Assembly: GCF_905171765.1 (NCBI RefSeq)
Contig: NC_053389.1
Span: 402,800,645 to 402,864,644, forward strand
Length of the DNA: 64,000 nucleotides
From: Bufo bufo
Lineage: Eukaryota; Chordata; Amphibia; Anura; Bufonidae
Reading direction: 5' to 3'
Below, one piece after another: positions 42,543-55,600 of the stretch (position 1 is the first letter of the stretch; the number at the start of each line of letters is the position of its first letter). The translations under genes were made by a program, and so were the position numbers. Below the pieces are notes generated by a model. The model searched no databases. It saw only the letters and a program-made list of their open reading frames with translations, and was not told the DNA's origin.

Positions 42543-45500
42543 GTCCAGAGGATCCAAATAGGATGCCACGGTATGTAGGATCCCATCCTAAAATCAATAT
42601 AGAGATCAACGGGTTCCCCTTTGAAGCCCTATTAGATACTGGGTCTCAGGTCACTACTATTCAGCTGCCTGCATTTGAAAAATTCTGGGACACCAACCAG
42701 TTGACCCAACCGCCTGAATCCTGGGTGGAAATTATCGCCAGCAATGGCAAACCAGTAAAGATTCATGGATACTGGGAACCCACCCTGCAGGTGGGAGAAG
42801 TAACCCTGCCTCAACAGGGAGTGATCGTAGTACAGGCCGGTGACAGAGGAGGACATCCTGTCATTCTAGGCACCAATGTCTTCAAAAACTGTTATTCAGA
42901 AATACTTGCTGTATTACATCAGACTTTGCCCACTGCTTCCTCTGCATCCAGGAGGGTGATTCAAAAGACTATTACTGTGTTAAGTGCCCAGCAGATGTTT
43001 GCTAATGGGAAATGAGAAATTTGTACTGCCAGGATTAGTGATATTAAGCCTGTGACTTTGCCTCCTAATTCTCAAACTCTTTTATGGTGTCGTGCTGTCC
43101 TGGGAGTCCAAGGCCGAGATTATCCAGCCCTGGTGGAACCAATCCAGATGGAGGATTACCCTTATGTGAGAGCTGCCAAGTGCCTGGTGAACGTCTCCCA
43201 AGGTAAAGTACCTGTCCGTCTGATTAACCTGAGTGATCATCCTGTTGCGCTTACTAAGCATTGCCGTGTTGCCCAGCTGTCCCAGGTGTCCTTCCAAGAC
43301 ATCATTCGTCTTCCAGCGACAGAGAAGCCGCCAGCTGCAGTCAGCGGATGTTCGCCGGTGACCCAGCCACAAGTGCCCTGGTGGGAAGAGCTCCATGTAG
43401 GGGACGAGACTACCCCCCAACATCAACAAGAAGGGATTCTACAGCTTGTCAAGGAGCACCACCAGGCCTTCAGTAAGCATGCTACTGACTATGGAGAGGT
43501 TAGTGTCATACAACACACCATACCTACTGGCTCTCATCCTCCTATCAAGGAGAGATACAGACCCTTACCACCTACTTCATATCAGACTGTAAAGGAAATG
43601 ATCCAAGAGATGAAAGACTCTAATGTGATCCGGGACAGCCGTAGTCCGTGGGCTGCACCCCTGGTTCTTGTAAAGAAGAAGGACGGTAGTATCCGTTTCT
43701 GTGTGGATTATAGGAAAATTAATCAAATAACCCACAAAGATGCATACCCACTGCCCCGCATTGAGGAGTCACTAACTGCTCTGGGCTCTTCTGCCTATTT
43801 CTCCACATTGGACTTGACCAGCGGCTACTGGCAAGTACCCATGGCCCCTGCAGATACGGAAAAGACTGCTTTCACTACTCCCATGGGCCTGTTCGAATTC
43901 AATTGTATGCCGTTCGGGCTATGTAATGCCCCAGGAACTTTCCAGAGACTAATGGAACGGTGTTTGGGTCACAAAAACTTCGAAACAGTGCTGCTGTATC
44001 TAGATGACGTCATTGTGTATTCAAAAACATATGAAGACCATCTGAAACATTTGGCAGAAGTATTTGAAATCCTTATCAAATATGGCTTGAAGGTAAAGCC
44101 ATCCAAGTGTCACCTGCTCAAACCTGCAGTAAGATACCTGGGGCATGTAGTAAGCGGAGAGGGAGTGCAACCTGACCCTGATAAATTAGCAGCTGTCCGT
44201 AATTGGCCGGTTCCTACTACCGTCAAAGAGGTGAGGAGTTTTCTTGGTTTTGCCGGCTACTATAGACGTTTTATTCCCCATTTTGCTCAAATAGCTGATC
44301 CTATCCAGGAACTCTTGAGGGGGCAACCCAAAAAGAGTCCTAGAACTCCTGTGCCCATTGAGTGGAATGAGAAAAGAGAGATAGCGTTCCAATTGCTAAA
44401 AAAGAAACTGACCGAGCCTCCAGTGTTAGGTTATCCAGATTATAGCAAGCCCTTCCATCTCTATACTGATGCTAGCAAGCGAGGCCTGGGAGCTGTGTTA
44501 GCCCAGATCCAAGAGGGAAAAGAGAGAGTGATAGCATATGCAAGCCGCTCCCTGAAAGGAGCTGAGAAAAATGACCAGAATTATAGTTCCTTCAAACTAG
44601 AGTTCCTGGCATTAGTGTGGGCAGTGACAGAAAAATTCAAGGATTATCTAGCCGCCACCCCGTTCATTGCATTCACTGACAATAACCCTCTGGCACATCT
44701 AAATACAGCTAAATTAGGGGCCTTGGAGCAGAGATGGGCCTCTCGCCTTGCCAACTATAATTTCTCTGTAAAGTATCATGCTGGACGTACTAATGATAAT
44801 GCTGATGCTTTATCCAGGCTTCCCACAGAGACAGCTCCTGATGATGTGCGAGATGCTTGGGAAGATGTAGAGATGCCGGCTTTCTATAACAAATTTGCTC
44901 AACAGGATCAGGCTCGAGCTACCAATAACAGAGCTGCAGTTCCTTCACCCTCCAGTAGGCCTGATCCTAAAGAAGAAAGGTGGGTGAAACTACAGTCTGA
45001 AAGTAGAGTGCTGGGTGAGTTGTTGGACTTCATTACTAGTGGCAGAGCCCCTGAGAGGATTCGGCGGAAGAGTGCAGATCCTGAGCTCATCAAACTGTGG
45101 AGACAGCGCCATCAACTCTTCATACAAAAGGGCCTATTGCTACGGAGAAGCCTAGACCCAGTGTCCAACGAGAGAGTGCACCAGATTCTCATACCCCGAC
45201 GAGATGCAGGTATGGTGTTGGAGATGTACCACAATCAATCCGGTCACTTTGGGGTCCAAAAGACTGAAGCTACTATCCGCCAGCGGTTTTACTGGGTAGG
45301 CATGAGAGAAGACATGGAGAAGTGGTGTCGAGAGTGTGTAGCCTGTGCCTTGAAACGAAGTGAGCACCATGATCAGAGGGCACCACTGAGACCCATTGTA
45401 AGTACCCGTCCTCTTGAACTTGTCACCATCGACCATGTAAAACTGGAGCCTAGTCGCTCAGGGTATGCTTATGCCATGACTATTATTGATCATTTCACAA

Positions 45501-46777
45501 AGTTTGTTGTAGCAGTGCCTGTGAGAGACCAGACAGCCAAGACTACAGCTGAACTGTTCTGGAAGCACTTCCTCCTGCCCTATGGATGTCCGGAAAAGAT
45601 CCTCACCGATCAAGGACCTGCTTTTGAGTCCCATCTGTTCCATGAACTGTGCTGCTTACACAACTGTAAGAAGATCCGGACGACGGCCTATCATCCTCAA
45701 GGTAACGGATTATGTGAAAAAATGAATCAGACCTTGATAGAGATGCTGAGGGCCGTGCCTCCTGAGAACAGAGGAGATTGGCCCAGTCTGTTGCCACAGC
45801 TCATGTTCACATACAATCATACCATACATTGTTCCACCGGGTATACCCCTTTTTACTTGATGTTTGGGCGCCAAGGGACATTGCCTGCTGATCATTCATT
45901 GGACATACATGTACCTGATTGCATTAACCCATTACCTAACACCGACTGGGTTGCTGAGCACCAAAGGCGATTGGATGCAGCCAAAGCCATTGTTCAGGAA
46001 CGTATGGACTTTGCTAGAGACCGACAGCAGAGAGACTATGATCAGACAGCCCATGCAGAAACCTTGACCATAGGGGCCGTGGTATGGTTAAAGAATAACC
46101 GCCGTACCAGTAAATTGGACAGTAAATGGGAGCGAAGTCCCTATGTTGTCACGGCAATCCCAAATGTTGGAACTCACACTTATGAGATCACCCGGGAAGA
46201 CAAGGGATCCCAAATTGTACACCGTAACCGGTTGAAGCTCTGCCTGACACCAGAACCTAGTGCCGAGAGTTCTGGATCAGAATATCCTGTGTCAGAGTCA
46301 GCAATACCGCCCGAGGATCCTATGCAGGCTGTCAGTAATCTCAGGTATGACGCTGATCCCATGCATTGGCTTCTGACACCATGGTTGAACTTGCTGGTGC
46401 CTGCTCCGGCACCTACTGTAGCTTCACCTCCAGAAGAGCCGGTTCCAGATGCCCTGGATCCAGTTCCCCCTCTAGTGGATCTAATTGTTCCAGTTGTTCC
46501 AGTTGTTCCTGACCAAGATCTCCCTGTTGGAGACCCTCCTGTTGCTCCTCTCCCTCCTACCTCGTGGCTAAGGGAAGAGGAGACCCCTGTTTTGAGAAGG
46601 TCTACCCGGATGACCAGGGGACGCCCGCCAGTCCGTTTAGGAGACTTTGATTATTCTGGTGGTGTCTCCTCCCAAACAGTTGCCACTGGCAGTACCTTAC
46701 TTGACATTTGTGCGCAAGAATGGACTCCTCCACGTGAGCCCTTGCCTGTGATACACCCACAGGAAACTCCTGGGTAG
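42440..46777 (+). pseudogene. pol: Pol polyprotein with one in-frame stop (protease, RT, RNase H, integrase)
   Basis: The frame at 42440-43015 and the 1241-codon frame at 43052-46777 are the same frame, separated by TGA at 43013-43015; the left copy has a sense codon there. Domains: aspartic protease with DTG at about 42635; reverse transcriptase with YLDD (residues 316-319 of the long frame); RNase H with first Asp at about 473 (YTDAS); integrase zinc region with His 727 and His 732 plus the CxxC of CRECVAC; catalytic Asp 794, Asp 853 and Glu 889 (35 residues between the last two); and a GPY/F-like C-terminal module around SKWERSPYVV. A Pro-rich tail ends RRSTRMTRGRPP. No chromodomain is recognised. 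The single stop would block full-length Pol unless read through. Confidence 0.95.
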
Positions 46778-47071
46778 TTCCGTTATTTTGCTGTTCTATT
46801 ATGGACTTATTCATTGTCATGGACTATCCTGGTTATAATGTTACGCTGTGCCAGGTCAGCGCCCCCGTTCCATTCACTATCCTGAGAGAAGAGAACGACG
46901 CCCCTTGTCACTACCCTTCACTTTTGCCAATTGGACCTGATGTAAATGTAAATGCAGATGAATTACATGTATGTATGCCTGCATGTCTCTATTTTCTATT
47001 TCAGGTAGAGATTCCAGTTGGGCGACCCATGATGGAGTACGAGGTCGTACTCAGCTTAAAGCAGTGGGGTA
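46778..47071 (+). other. 3' untranslated region and polypurine tract
   Basis: About 290 bp after pol with no env-like frame of useful length. AAAGCAGTGGGGTA directly before the 3' LTR is the likely plus-strand primer. Confidence 0.7.
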
Positions 47072-47875
47072 TGTAGTGTACGGGAACTGTAATACCCGTC
47101 ACTACCAAAGTGTCACTTGGTGTGCTGTCGTCCCTCCTTAGTTATGGAGAAGTTGGTATATGTCAGTTTTATAAAATGTCATGCAATGCAATGCTATGTG
47201 TTTCCCTGTTACTATGACACTTGCATGTACAAGCCTGCTAGGGGTGTCATTCCAGCTTCTAGTCACTAGAGGGAGCTAGAGAGCCCTAGTTTATATAAGG
47301 CCCAGACAGGGAAGCAAAAGTCAGTCTAGACCACAGCTCAGAAGTTTCTAGAGCCTGAGGAAGTGTCCAGAAGTTGAGAGAGACAGAGAAGCAAAGATCA
47401 GGAAAGCAAGAGGTACTCAGAAAGACAGAGGAGGTACTGATTAAAGCTATAGCCAAGGATATAAAGCCAGAACTAGGTTAATGGGCCTTGGTGAAGATAT
47501 GCTATATTCCAGGATAAGACAGAATTAGAGTGCAAGCTCCTGTGCTGCAAGTCCTGTGTTCAACACTCTGTAATCACCTTGCTGTAACTGAATTGCCTGC
47601 ATCGACCGAATTGCAAAATCGACTGTATGCCAAGGAACTGCGATTCCAATATTGTCTCTGCTTGAAAACTACTAAAGTTGGAGTTCTGTTTTAATACTAC
47701 GTTTCCTCAATTTATTCCTGCATCCGCAAACGGCGTGCCACCGTTTACTTGGCACTGGCGTCACGAACTATTTCTACCTATACCTGCCCTTGCAGAGAGT
47801 CAGCTGTACCAGGTTAGTGTATATTGCACTACATCACCCAGAAACACCTATTGCACACAACTTGAGTACGCTGCA
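47072..47875 (+). repeat. 3' LTR
   Basis: Same length and ends as the 5' LTR. By eye I see about seven substitutions (for example near 47109, 47183, 47487, 47516 and 47583) and no indel. Confidence 0.96.
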
Positions 47876-48309
47876 GGGTTTGTCCCCCAAACAGATATGT
47901 TTTAAAACTGCCTGCTGTGATTTACCCCTAACTGTGCTGAAGTTGGTCGTGAATGTGTTACACTGACCAGATAGGGAGGCGGTAGAGGATGAGGAAGTGG
48001 AGTAGGAGGAGGAAGCAACAGAAGTCAAAGAAGGCAGTTGTGGCTCAGACTGCTTGGCTGATTTGCAAGGGGGTGAAGTGAAAGACTGGTGGACGTAGCT
48101 ACAGGTGCCAACTCTGATCTTTCAGCAGGAGACTGGGTGGGAGACAATGTGAAGGAACTGGAGGCACTGTCAGCCACCCAATCTACTATCGCCTGTACTT
48201 GTTCTGGCCTCACCATTCGTAGAGCCGCATTCGGGCCTACCAAATAATGCTGAATGTTCTGTCGCCTACTCGCACCTGAGGAAGGTGTTTCACTTGTGCG
48301 TGTAGCTGA
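47876..48309 (-). pseudogene. hAT-E transposase N-terminal remnant
   Basis: It reads, on the minus strand, VGPNAALRMVRPEQVQAIVDWVADS (48243 down) and then, after a deletion that removes the BED finger, SSSYSTSSSS...TTNFSTVRGKSQQAVLKHICLGDKP (48028-47834). It joins the part at 40166 when the Ty3/gypsy element is removed. The extreme N-terminus is cut off by the LTR element at 48310. Confidence 0.83.
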
Positions 48310-49739
48310 TGCAATGAGCAGGACACTGGGTCAGTTGGGGCTGCTATGCAGTGGGTCAGATTTATAGGTGAATAAGTTTGTGACGCCAGTTGCAGCTTGC
48401 TCAGGTACTATAGAAGGGCCCTTTAAGATGGTATGAGCACACTTACTAGGTAAGGAATGCCAGAGGGGGATATTGTCTCTGTATTGTGTCAACGGTGTCT
48501 CCTACCTGCAGTACGGCTGGACTCCTGTATCCTGGCTCACATACAACAAAATTGAGTGCTGTAAATAGGAGTAACTGAGGAATGATGGAATTCCACACAG
48601 AAAAGAGGGTCCAACTTGTCTTTACTTGATGTTTTTATATATGCAGCTTTAGATCCATACAATGTTACAGCAATAGTCTAGGATCCCAGCAGGTGTTGGC
48701 AATATGTGGCAGGAATTATATATATATGTATTCTGCATCTAGTACATATGCCTTTAAGAATCTGGCAGGTATCTGTCTTCTGATCTGTCTTGGGTCTGCT
48801 TAGTAAGGGCCTGACTAGCTATGGAGGTACTTATCTTCTCCTTGTATTTTGGAATCTGTTACTTACAGGACTGCTCGCAGGGAATGGTGGTGGCTTCCTG
48901 GAGATCTGATAGTTATGAATAGTGTTGAGCGCGAATATTCAAATATCAAATTTTTTTAGCGAATATCGGCACTTCGCTAATTCGCAAATATTTCGACTAT
49001 AGTGCTATAAATTATTATTTTATTTTTTTTCTTGTTCTATTTTTTTCTTTCCCACTTCCCAAAAGTAGTTCTTACCTGTCCTTAGGATTCCTGGCTTCCT
49101 GGCAGCTCCAGTCAGTGCCTGTTGCCGCTTCTGCCGACTTCCGTGCTCATGGAGCGTCCCCATCACCATGGGAACGTCTCCATACTAGAATGTACTGTCG
49201 GATTTGAGAATTACGTTGAAATCGCAATTCGATTATTTCAAGTAATAATAATTTTAACTTAGCACTGCTATATTCCATATTCGTTAATTCTAGCCTAATA
49301 TGGACTATAGCAGTGCTAAGTTAAAATCGAAATTCGAATATTATAACTTGAATTAATCTAATTGCGATTTCAACTTGGACCTGGTTTACTATGGTTGGCT
49401 TGGTAGAATTAGCGAATATGACTAGAGATGAGCGAACACCTGGATGTTCGGGTTCGAGAAGTTCGGCCGAACTTCCCGGAAATGTTCGGGTTCGGGATCC
49501 GAACCCGATCCGAACTTCGTCCCGAACCCGAACCCCATTGAAGTCAATGGGGACCCGAACTTTTGGGCACTAAAAAGGCTGTAAAACAGCCCAGGAAAGA
49601 GCTAGAGGGCTGCAAAAGGCAGCAACATGTAGGTAAATCCCCTGCAAACAAATGTGGATAGGGAAATGAATTAAAATAAAAATTAAAAAAATAAAAATGA
49701 ACCAATATCAATTGGACAGAGGTCCCATAGCAGAGAATC

Positions 49740-52500
49740 TGGCTTCACGTCAGCAGAGAATCAGTCTCTTCATGCCATAGCAAAGAATCTCGCTTCATGT
49801 CAGCAGAGAATCAGTCTCTTCATGCCATAGCAGAGAATCTGTATTCATGTCAGCGCAGAATCAGTCTTCATGTCATAGCAGAGAATCAGGCTTCACGTCA
49901 CCCACCACTGGAACAGGCCACTGTCACACATTTAGGCCCCGGCACCCAGGCAGAGCAGAGAGGTCCCGTAACAGAGAATCTGGCCTGATGTCAGCACAGA
50001 ATCTGTCTTCATGTCATAGCAGAGAATCAGGCTTCACGTCACCCACCACTGGAACAGGCCACTGTCACACATTTAGGCCCCGACACCCAGACAGAGGAGA
50101 GCGGTCCCGTAACAGAGAATCTGGCCTTATGTCAGCGCAGAATCTGTCTTCATGTCATAGCAGAGAATCAGGCTTCACGTCACCCACCACTGGAACAGGC
50201 CACTGTCACATATTTAGGCCCAGGCACCCAGGCAGAGGAGAGAGGTCCCGTAACAGAGAATCTGGCCTTATGTCAGCGCAGAATCTGTATTCATGTCATA
50301 GCAGAGAATCAGGCTTCACGTCACCCACCACTGGAACAGGCCACTGTCACACATTTAGGCCCCGGCACCCAGACAGAGGAGAGCGGTCTCGCTACAGAGA
50401 ATCTGGCCTTATGTCAGCGCAGAATCTGTCTTCATGTCATAGCAGAGAATCAGGCTTCACGTCACCCACCACTGGAACAGGCCACTGTCACACATTTAGG
50501 CCCAGGCACCCAGGCAGAGGAGAGAGGTCCCGTAACAGAGAATCTGGCCTTATGTCAGCGCAGAATCTGTCTTCATGTCATAGCAGAAAATCAGGCTTCA
50601 CGTCACCCACCACTGGAACAGGCCACTGTCACACATTTAGGCCCAGGCACCCAGGCAGAGGAGAGAGGTCCCGTAACAGAGAATCTGGCCTTATGTCAGC
50701 GCAGAATCTGTATTCATGTCATAGCAGAGAATCAGGCTTCACGTCACCCACCACTGGAACAGGCCACTGTCACACATTTAGGCCCCGGCACCCAGACAGA
50801 GGAGAGCGGTCTCGCTACAGAGAATCTGGCCTTATGTCAGCGCAGAATCTGTCTTCATGTCATAGCAGAGAATCAGGCTTCACGTCACCCACCACTGGAA
50901 CAGGCCACTGTCACACATTTAGGCCCAGGCACCCAGGCAGAGGAGAGAGGTCCCGTAACAGAGAATCTGGCCTTATGTCAGCGCAGAATCTGTCTTCATG
51001 TCATAGCAGAGAATCAGGCTTCACGTCACCCACCACTGGAACAGGCCACTGTCACACATTTAGGCCCATGCACCCAGGCAGAGGAGAGAGGTCCCGTAAC
51101 AGAGAATCTGGCCTTATGTCAGCGCAGAATCTGTATTCATGTCATAGCAGAGAATCAGGCTTCACGTCACCCACCACTGGAACAGGCCACTGTCACACAT
51201 TTAGGCCCCGGCACCCAGACAGAGGAGAGCGGTCCCGTAACAGAGAATCTGGCCTTATGTCAGCGCAGAATCTGTCTTCATGTCATAGCAGAGAATCAGG
51301 CTTCACGTCACCCACCACTGGAACAGGCCACTGTCACACATTTAGGCCCAGGCACCCAGGCAGAGGAGAGAGGTCCCGTAACAGAGAATCTGGCCTTATG
51401 TCAGCGCAGAATCTGTATTCATGTCATAGCAGAGAATCAGGCTTCACGTCACCCACCACTGGAACAGGCCACTGTCACACATTTAGGCCCCGGCACCCAG
51501 ACAGAGGAGAGCGGTCCCGTAACAGAGAATCTGGCCTTATGTCAGCGCAGAATCTGTCTTCATGTCATAGCAGAGAATCAGGCTTCACGTCACCCACCAC
51601 TGGAACAGGGCACTGTCACACATTTAGGCAGAGGCACCCAGGCAGAGGAGAGAGGTCCCGTAACAGAGAATCTGGCCTTATGTCAGCGCAGAATCTGTAT
51701 TCATGTCATAGCAGAGAATCAGGCTTCACGTCACCCACCACTGGAACAGGCCACTGTCACACATTTAGGCCCAGGCACCCAGGCAGAGGAGAGAGGTCCC
51801 GTAACAGAGAATCTGGCCTTATGTCAGCGCAGAATCTGTCTTCATGTCATAGCAGAGAATCAGGCTTCACGTCACCCACCACTGGAACAGGCCACTGTCA
51901 CACATTTAGGCCCAGGCACCCAGGCAGAGGAGAGAGGTCCCGTAACAGAGAATCTGGCCTTATGTCAGCGCAGAATCTGTATTCATGTCATAGCAGAGAA
52001 TCAGGCTTCACGTCACCCACCACTGGAACAGGCCACTGTCACACATTTAGGCCCCGGCACCCAGACAGAGGAGAGCGGTCCCGTAACAGAGAATCTGGCC
52101 TTATGTCAGCGCAGAATCTGTCTTCATGTCATAGCAGAGAATCAGGCTTCACGTCACCCACCACTGGAACAGGCCACTGTCACACATTTAGGCCCAGGCA
52201 CCCAGGCAGAGGAGAGAGGTCCCGTAACAGAGAATCTGGCCTTATGTCAGCGCAGAATCTGTATTCATGTCATAGCAGAGAATCAGGCTTTACGTCACCC
52301 ACCACTGGAACAGGCCACTGTCACACATTTAGGCCCAGGCACCCAGGCAGAGGAGAGAGGTCCCGTAACAGAGAATCTGGCCTTATGTCAGCACAGAATC
52401 TGTATTCATGTCATAGCAGAGAATCAGGCTTTACGTCACCCACCACTGGAACAGGCCACTGTCACACATTTAGGCCCCGGCACCCAGACAGAGGAGAGGT
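49740..52500. repeat. 141-bp tandem array, about 19-20 units
   Basis: The period is 141 bp, with words CAGCGCAGAATCTGTCTTCA, ATAGCAGAGAATCAGGCTTC and GGAACAGGCCACTGTCACAC. Two unit types partly alternate (CCAGGCAGAGGAGAGAGGT and CCAGACAGAGGAGAGCGGT), giving an approximate 282-bp higher-order unit. Units are nearly identical, so the array is young or homogenised. Because 141 is divisible by three, a plus-strand frame of 894 codons (49847-52531) stays open through it. Confidence 0.97.
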
Positions 52501-52615
52501 TCATTCAACTTTGGGTTGCCCCGCAATATAATGGTAAAATGAAATTCAAAATAGTATTGAATGAGGAAGTGCCCTGGAGTAGAATAATATATTGTTAAGG
52601 GGAGGTAGTTAATAT
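52501..52615. other. Spacer between array and transposase stop
   Basis: Short 3' untranslated sequence of hAT-D. Confidence 0.6.
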
Positions 52616-55600
52616 CTAATCTGCACAAGGGATGGACAGGTCCTGTGGGATCCATGCCTGGTTCATTTTTATGAACGTCAGCTTGTCCACATTGGCTGTA
52701 GACAGGCGGCTGCATTTGTCTGTAATGACGCCCCCTGCCGTGCTGAATACACGTTCAGACAAAACGCTGGCCGCCGGGCAGGCCAGCACCTCCAAGGCAT
52801 AAAAGGCTAGCTATGGCCACGTGGACAATTTGGAGACCCAGAAGTTGAATGGGGGCGAACCATCAGTCAGTACGTGGAGGGGTGTGCACAGGTACTGTTC
52901 CACCATGTTAGTGAAATGTTGCCTCCTGCTAACACGTTCCGTATCAGGTGGTGGTGCAGTTAGCTGTGGCGTGGTGACAAAACTTTTCCACATCTCTGCC
53001 ATGCTAACCCTGCCCTCAGAGGAGCTGGCCGTGACACAGCTGCGTTGGCGACCTCTTGCTCCTCCTCTGCCTTCGCCTTGGGTTTCCACTGGTTCCCCTG
53101 TGACATTTGGGAATGCTCTCAGTAGCGCGTCTACCAACGTGCGCTTGTACTCGCGCATCTTCCTGTCACGCTCCAGTGTAGGAAGTAAGGTGGGCACATT
53201 GTCTTTGTACCGGGGATCCAGCAGGGTGGCAACCCAGTATTCCGCACACGTTAAAATGTGGGCAACTCTGCTGTTGTTGCGCAGGCACTGCAGCATGTAG
53301 TCGCTCATGTGTGCCAGGCTGCCCAGAGGTAAGGACAAGCTGTCCTCTGTGGGAGGCGTATCGTCATCGTCCTGTGTTTCCCCCCAGCCACGCACCAGTA
53401 ATGGGCCCGAGCTGCTTTGCGTGCCACCCCGCTGTGAACATGCTTCATCCTCATCCTCCTCCACCTCCTCCTCATCCTCGTCCTCCTCGTCCTCCAGTAG
53501 TGGGCCCTGTCTGGCCACATTTGTACCTGGCCTCTGGTGTTGCAAAAAACCTCCCTCTGAGTCACTTTGAATAGACTGGCCTGAAAGTGCTAAAAATGAC
53601 CCCTCTTCCTCCTCTTCCTCCTGGGCCACCTCCTCTTCCATCATCGCCCTAAGTGTTTTCTCAAGGAGACATAGAAGTGGTATTGTAACGCTGATAACGG
53701 CGTCATCGCCACTGGCCATGTTGTTGGAGTACTGGAAACAGCGCAACAGGGCACACAGGTCTCGCATGGAGGCCCAGTCATTGGTTGTGAAGTGGGTCTG
53801 ATCCGCAGTGCGACTGACCCGTGCGTGCTGCAGCTGAAACTCCACTATGGCCTGCTGCTGCTCGCACAGTCTGTCCAGCATATGCAAGGTGGAGCTCCAC
53901 CTGGTGGTTACGTCGCATATGAGGCGGTGAGCGGGAAGGCCGAAGTTACGCTGTAGCGCAGACAGGCGAGCAGCGGCAGGGTGTGAACGCCGGAAGCGCG
54001 AACAGACGGCCCGCACTTTATGCAGCAGCTCTGACATGTCGGGGTAGTTGCGAATGAACTTCTGCACCACCAAATTCAGCACATGCGCCAGGCAAGGGAT
54101 GTGCGTCAAACCGGCTAGTCCCAGAGCTGCAACGAGATTTCGCCCATTATCGCACACCACCAGGCCGGGCTTGAGGCTCACCGGCAGCAACCACTCGTCG
54201 GTCTGTTGTTCTATACCCCGCCACAACTCCTGTGCGGTGTGGGGCCTGTCCCCCAAACATATGAGTTTCAGAATGGCCTGCTGACGTTTACCCCGTGCTG
54301 TGCTGAAGTTGGTGGTGAAGGTGTGTGGCTGACTGGATGAGCAGGTGGAAGAAGAGGAGGAGGAAGCTGAGTAGGAGGAGGAGGAGACAGGAGGCAAAGA
54401 ATGTTGCCCTGCGATCCTTGACGGCGGAAGGACGTGCGCCAAACAGCTCTCCGCCTGGGGCCCAGCCGCCACTACATTTACCCAGTGTGCAGTTAGGGAG
54501 ATATAGCGTCCCTGGCCGTGCTTACTGGTCCACGTATCTGTGGTTAGGTGGACCTTGCCACAGATGGCGTTGCGCAGTGCACACTTGATTTTATCGGACA
54601 CTTGTTTGTGCAGGGAAGGCATGGCTCTCTTGGAGAAGTAGTGGCGGCTGGGAACAACATACTGTAGGACAGCAAGTGACATGAGCTGTTTGAAGCTGTG
54701 TGTGTCCACCAGCCTAAATGACAGCATTTCATAGGCCAGTAGTTTAGAAATGCTGGCATTCAGGGCCAGGGATCGAGGGTGGCTAGGTGGGAATTTACGC
54801 TTTCTCTCAATTGTTTGTGAGATGGAGAGCTGAACGCTGCCGTGTGACATGGTTGAGATGCTTGGTGACGCAGGTGGTGGTGTGTGTGGTACATCCCATG
54901 TTTGCTGGGCGGCAGGTGCCAACGTTCCTCCAGAGGCAGAGGAAGAGGCCGAGGCGGCGGCAGCAGCAGCAGAAGAGGCCGAGGCGGCAGCAGCAGAAGA
55001 GGTAGCAGGGGGAGCCTGAGTGACTTCCTTGTTTTTAAGGTGTTAACTCCACTGCAGTTCATGCTTTGCATGCAGGTGCCTGGTCATGCAGGTTGTGCTA
55101 AGGTTCAGAATGTTAATGCCTCGCTTCAGGCTCTGATGGCACAGCGTGCAAACCACTCGGGTCTTGTCGTCAGCACATTGTTTGAAGAAGTGCCATGCCA
55201 GGGAACTCCTTGAAGCTGCCTTTGGGGTGCTCGGTCCCAGATGGCGGCGGTCAGTAGCAGGCGGAGTCTCTTGGCGGCGGGTGTTCTGATTTTGCCCACT
55301 GCTCCCTCTTTTGCTACGCTGTTGGCTCGGTCTCACCACTGCCTCTTCCTCCGAACTGTGAAAGTCAGTGGCACGACCTTCATTCCATGTGGGGTCTAGG
55401 ACCTAATCGTCCCCTGCATCGTCTTCCACCCAGTCTTGATCCCTGACCTCCTGTTCAGTCTGCACACTGCAGAAAGACGCAGCAGTTGGCACCTGTGTTT
55501 CGTCATCATCAGAGATGTGCTGAGGTGGTATTCCCATGTCCTCATCATCAGGAAAAATAAGTGGTTGTGCGTTAGTGCATTCTATCTCTTCCACCCCTGG

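Larger units (their letters stand above)
40167..47875 (+). mobile_element. Complete Ty3/gypsy LTR retrotransposon
   Basis: A 7709-bp element with 804-bp LTRs (40167-40970, 47072-47875) that differ at only a handful of positions, so insertion was recent. The order is LTR, primer-binding site (40980), leader, gag, pol, short 3' region, purine-rich tract, LTR. The target duplication is GGGT on both sides (40163-40166, 47876-47879); removing the element rejoins hAT-E as GTGTGGGGTTTGTCCCCC, matching the corresponding site in hAT-D. gag is open. pol is open except for one in-frame stop. There is no env. Confidence 0.97.
36443..48309 (-). mobile_element. hAT family 1 copy E, nested
   Basis: The left terminus is TAGACTTGAGCGGGCACCTGG followed by the GAACCCGAACCC region. 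The element then meets a minisatellite-bearing segment (36567-37960), resumes with C-terminal transposase sequence (37960-38250), carries rRNA-like sequence and repeats (38253-39225), resumes with transposase (39226-40166), is split by the Ty3/gypsy element (40167-47875) and continues 47876-48309. There the unrelated LTR element starts, so its 5' terminus is beyond the window. Confidence 0.85.

Noticed and set aside
46801..47076. 91-codon frame after pol as an env-like gene
   Set aside because: It is too short, lacks a signal peptide plus membrane anchor pattern, and runs into the LTR. The element lacks env.
49847..52531. 894-codon frame as a genuine secreted or structural repeat protein
   Set aside because: It coincides exactly with a 141-bp minisatellite whose period is divisible by three, lies on the strand opposite the transposase, has no domain, and the related 92-bp array cannot be coding. 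Kept only as a finding.
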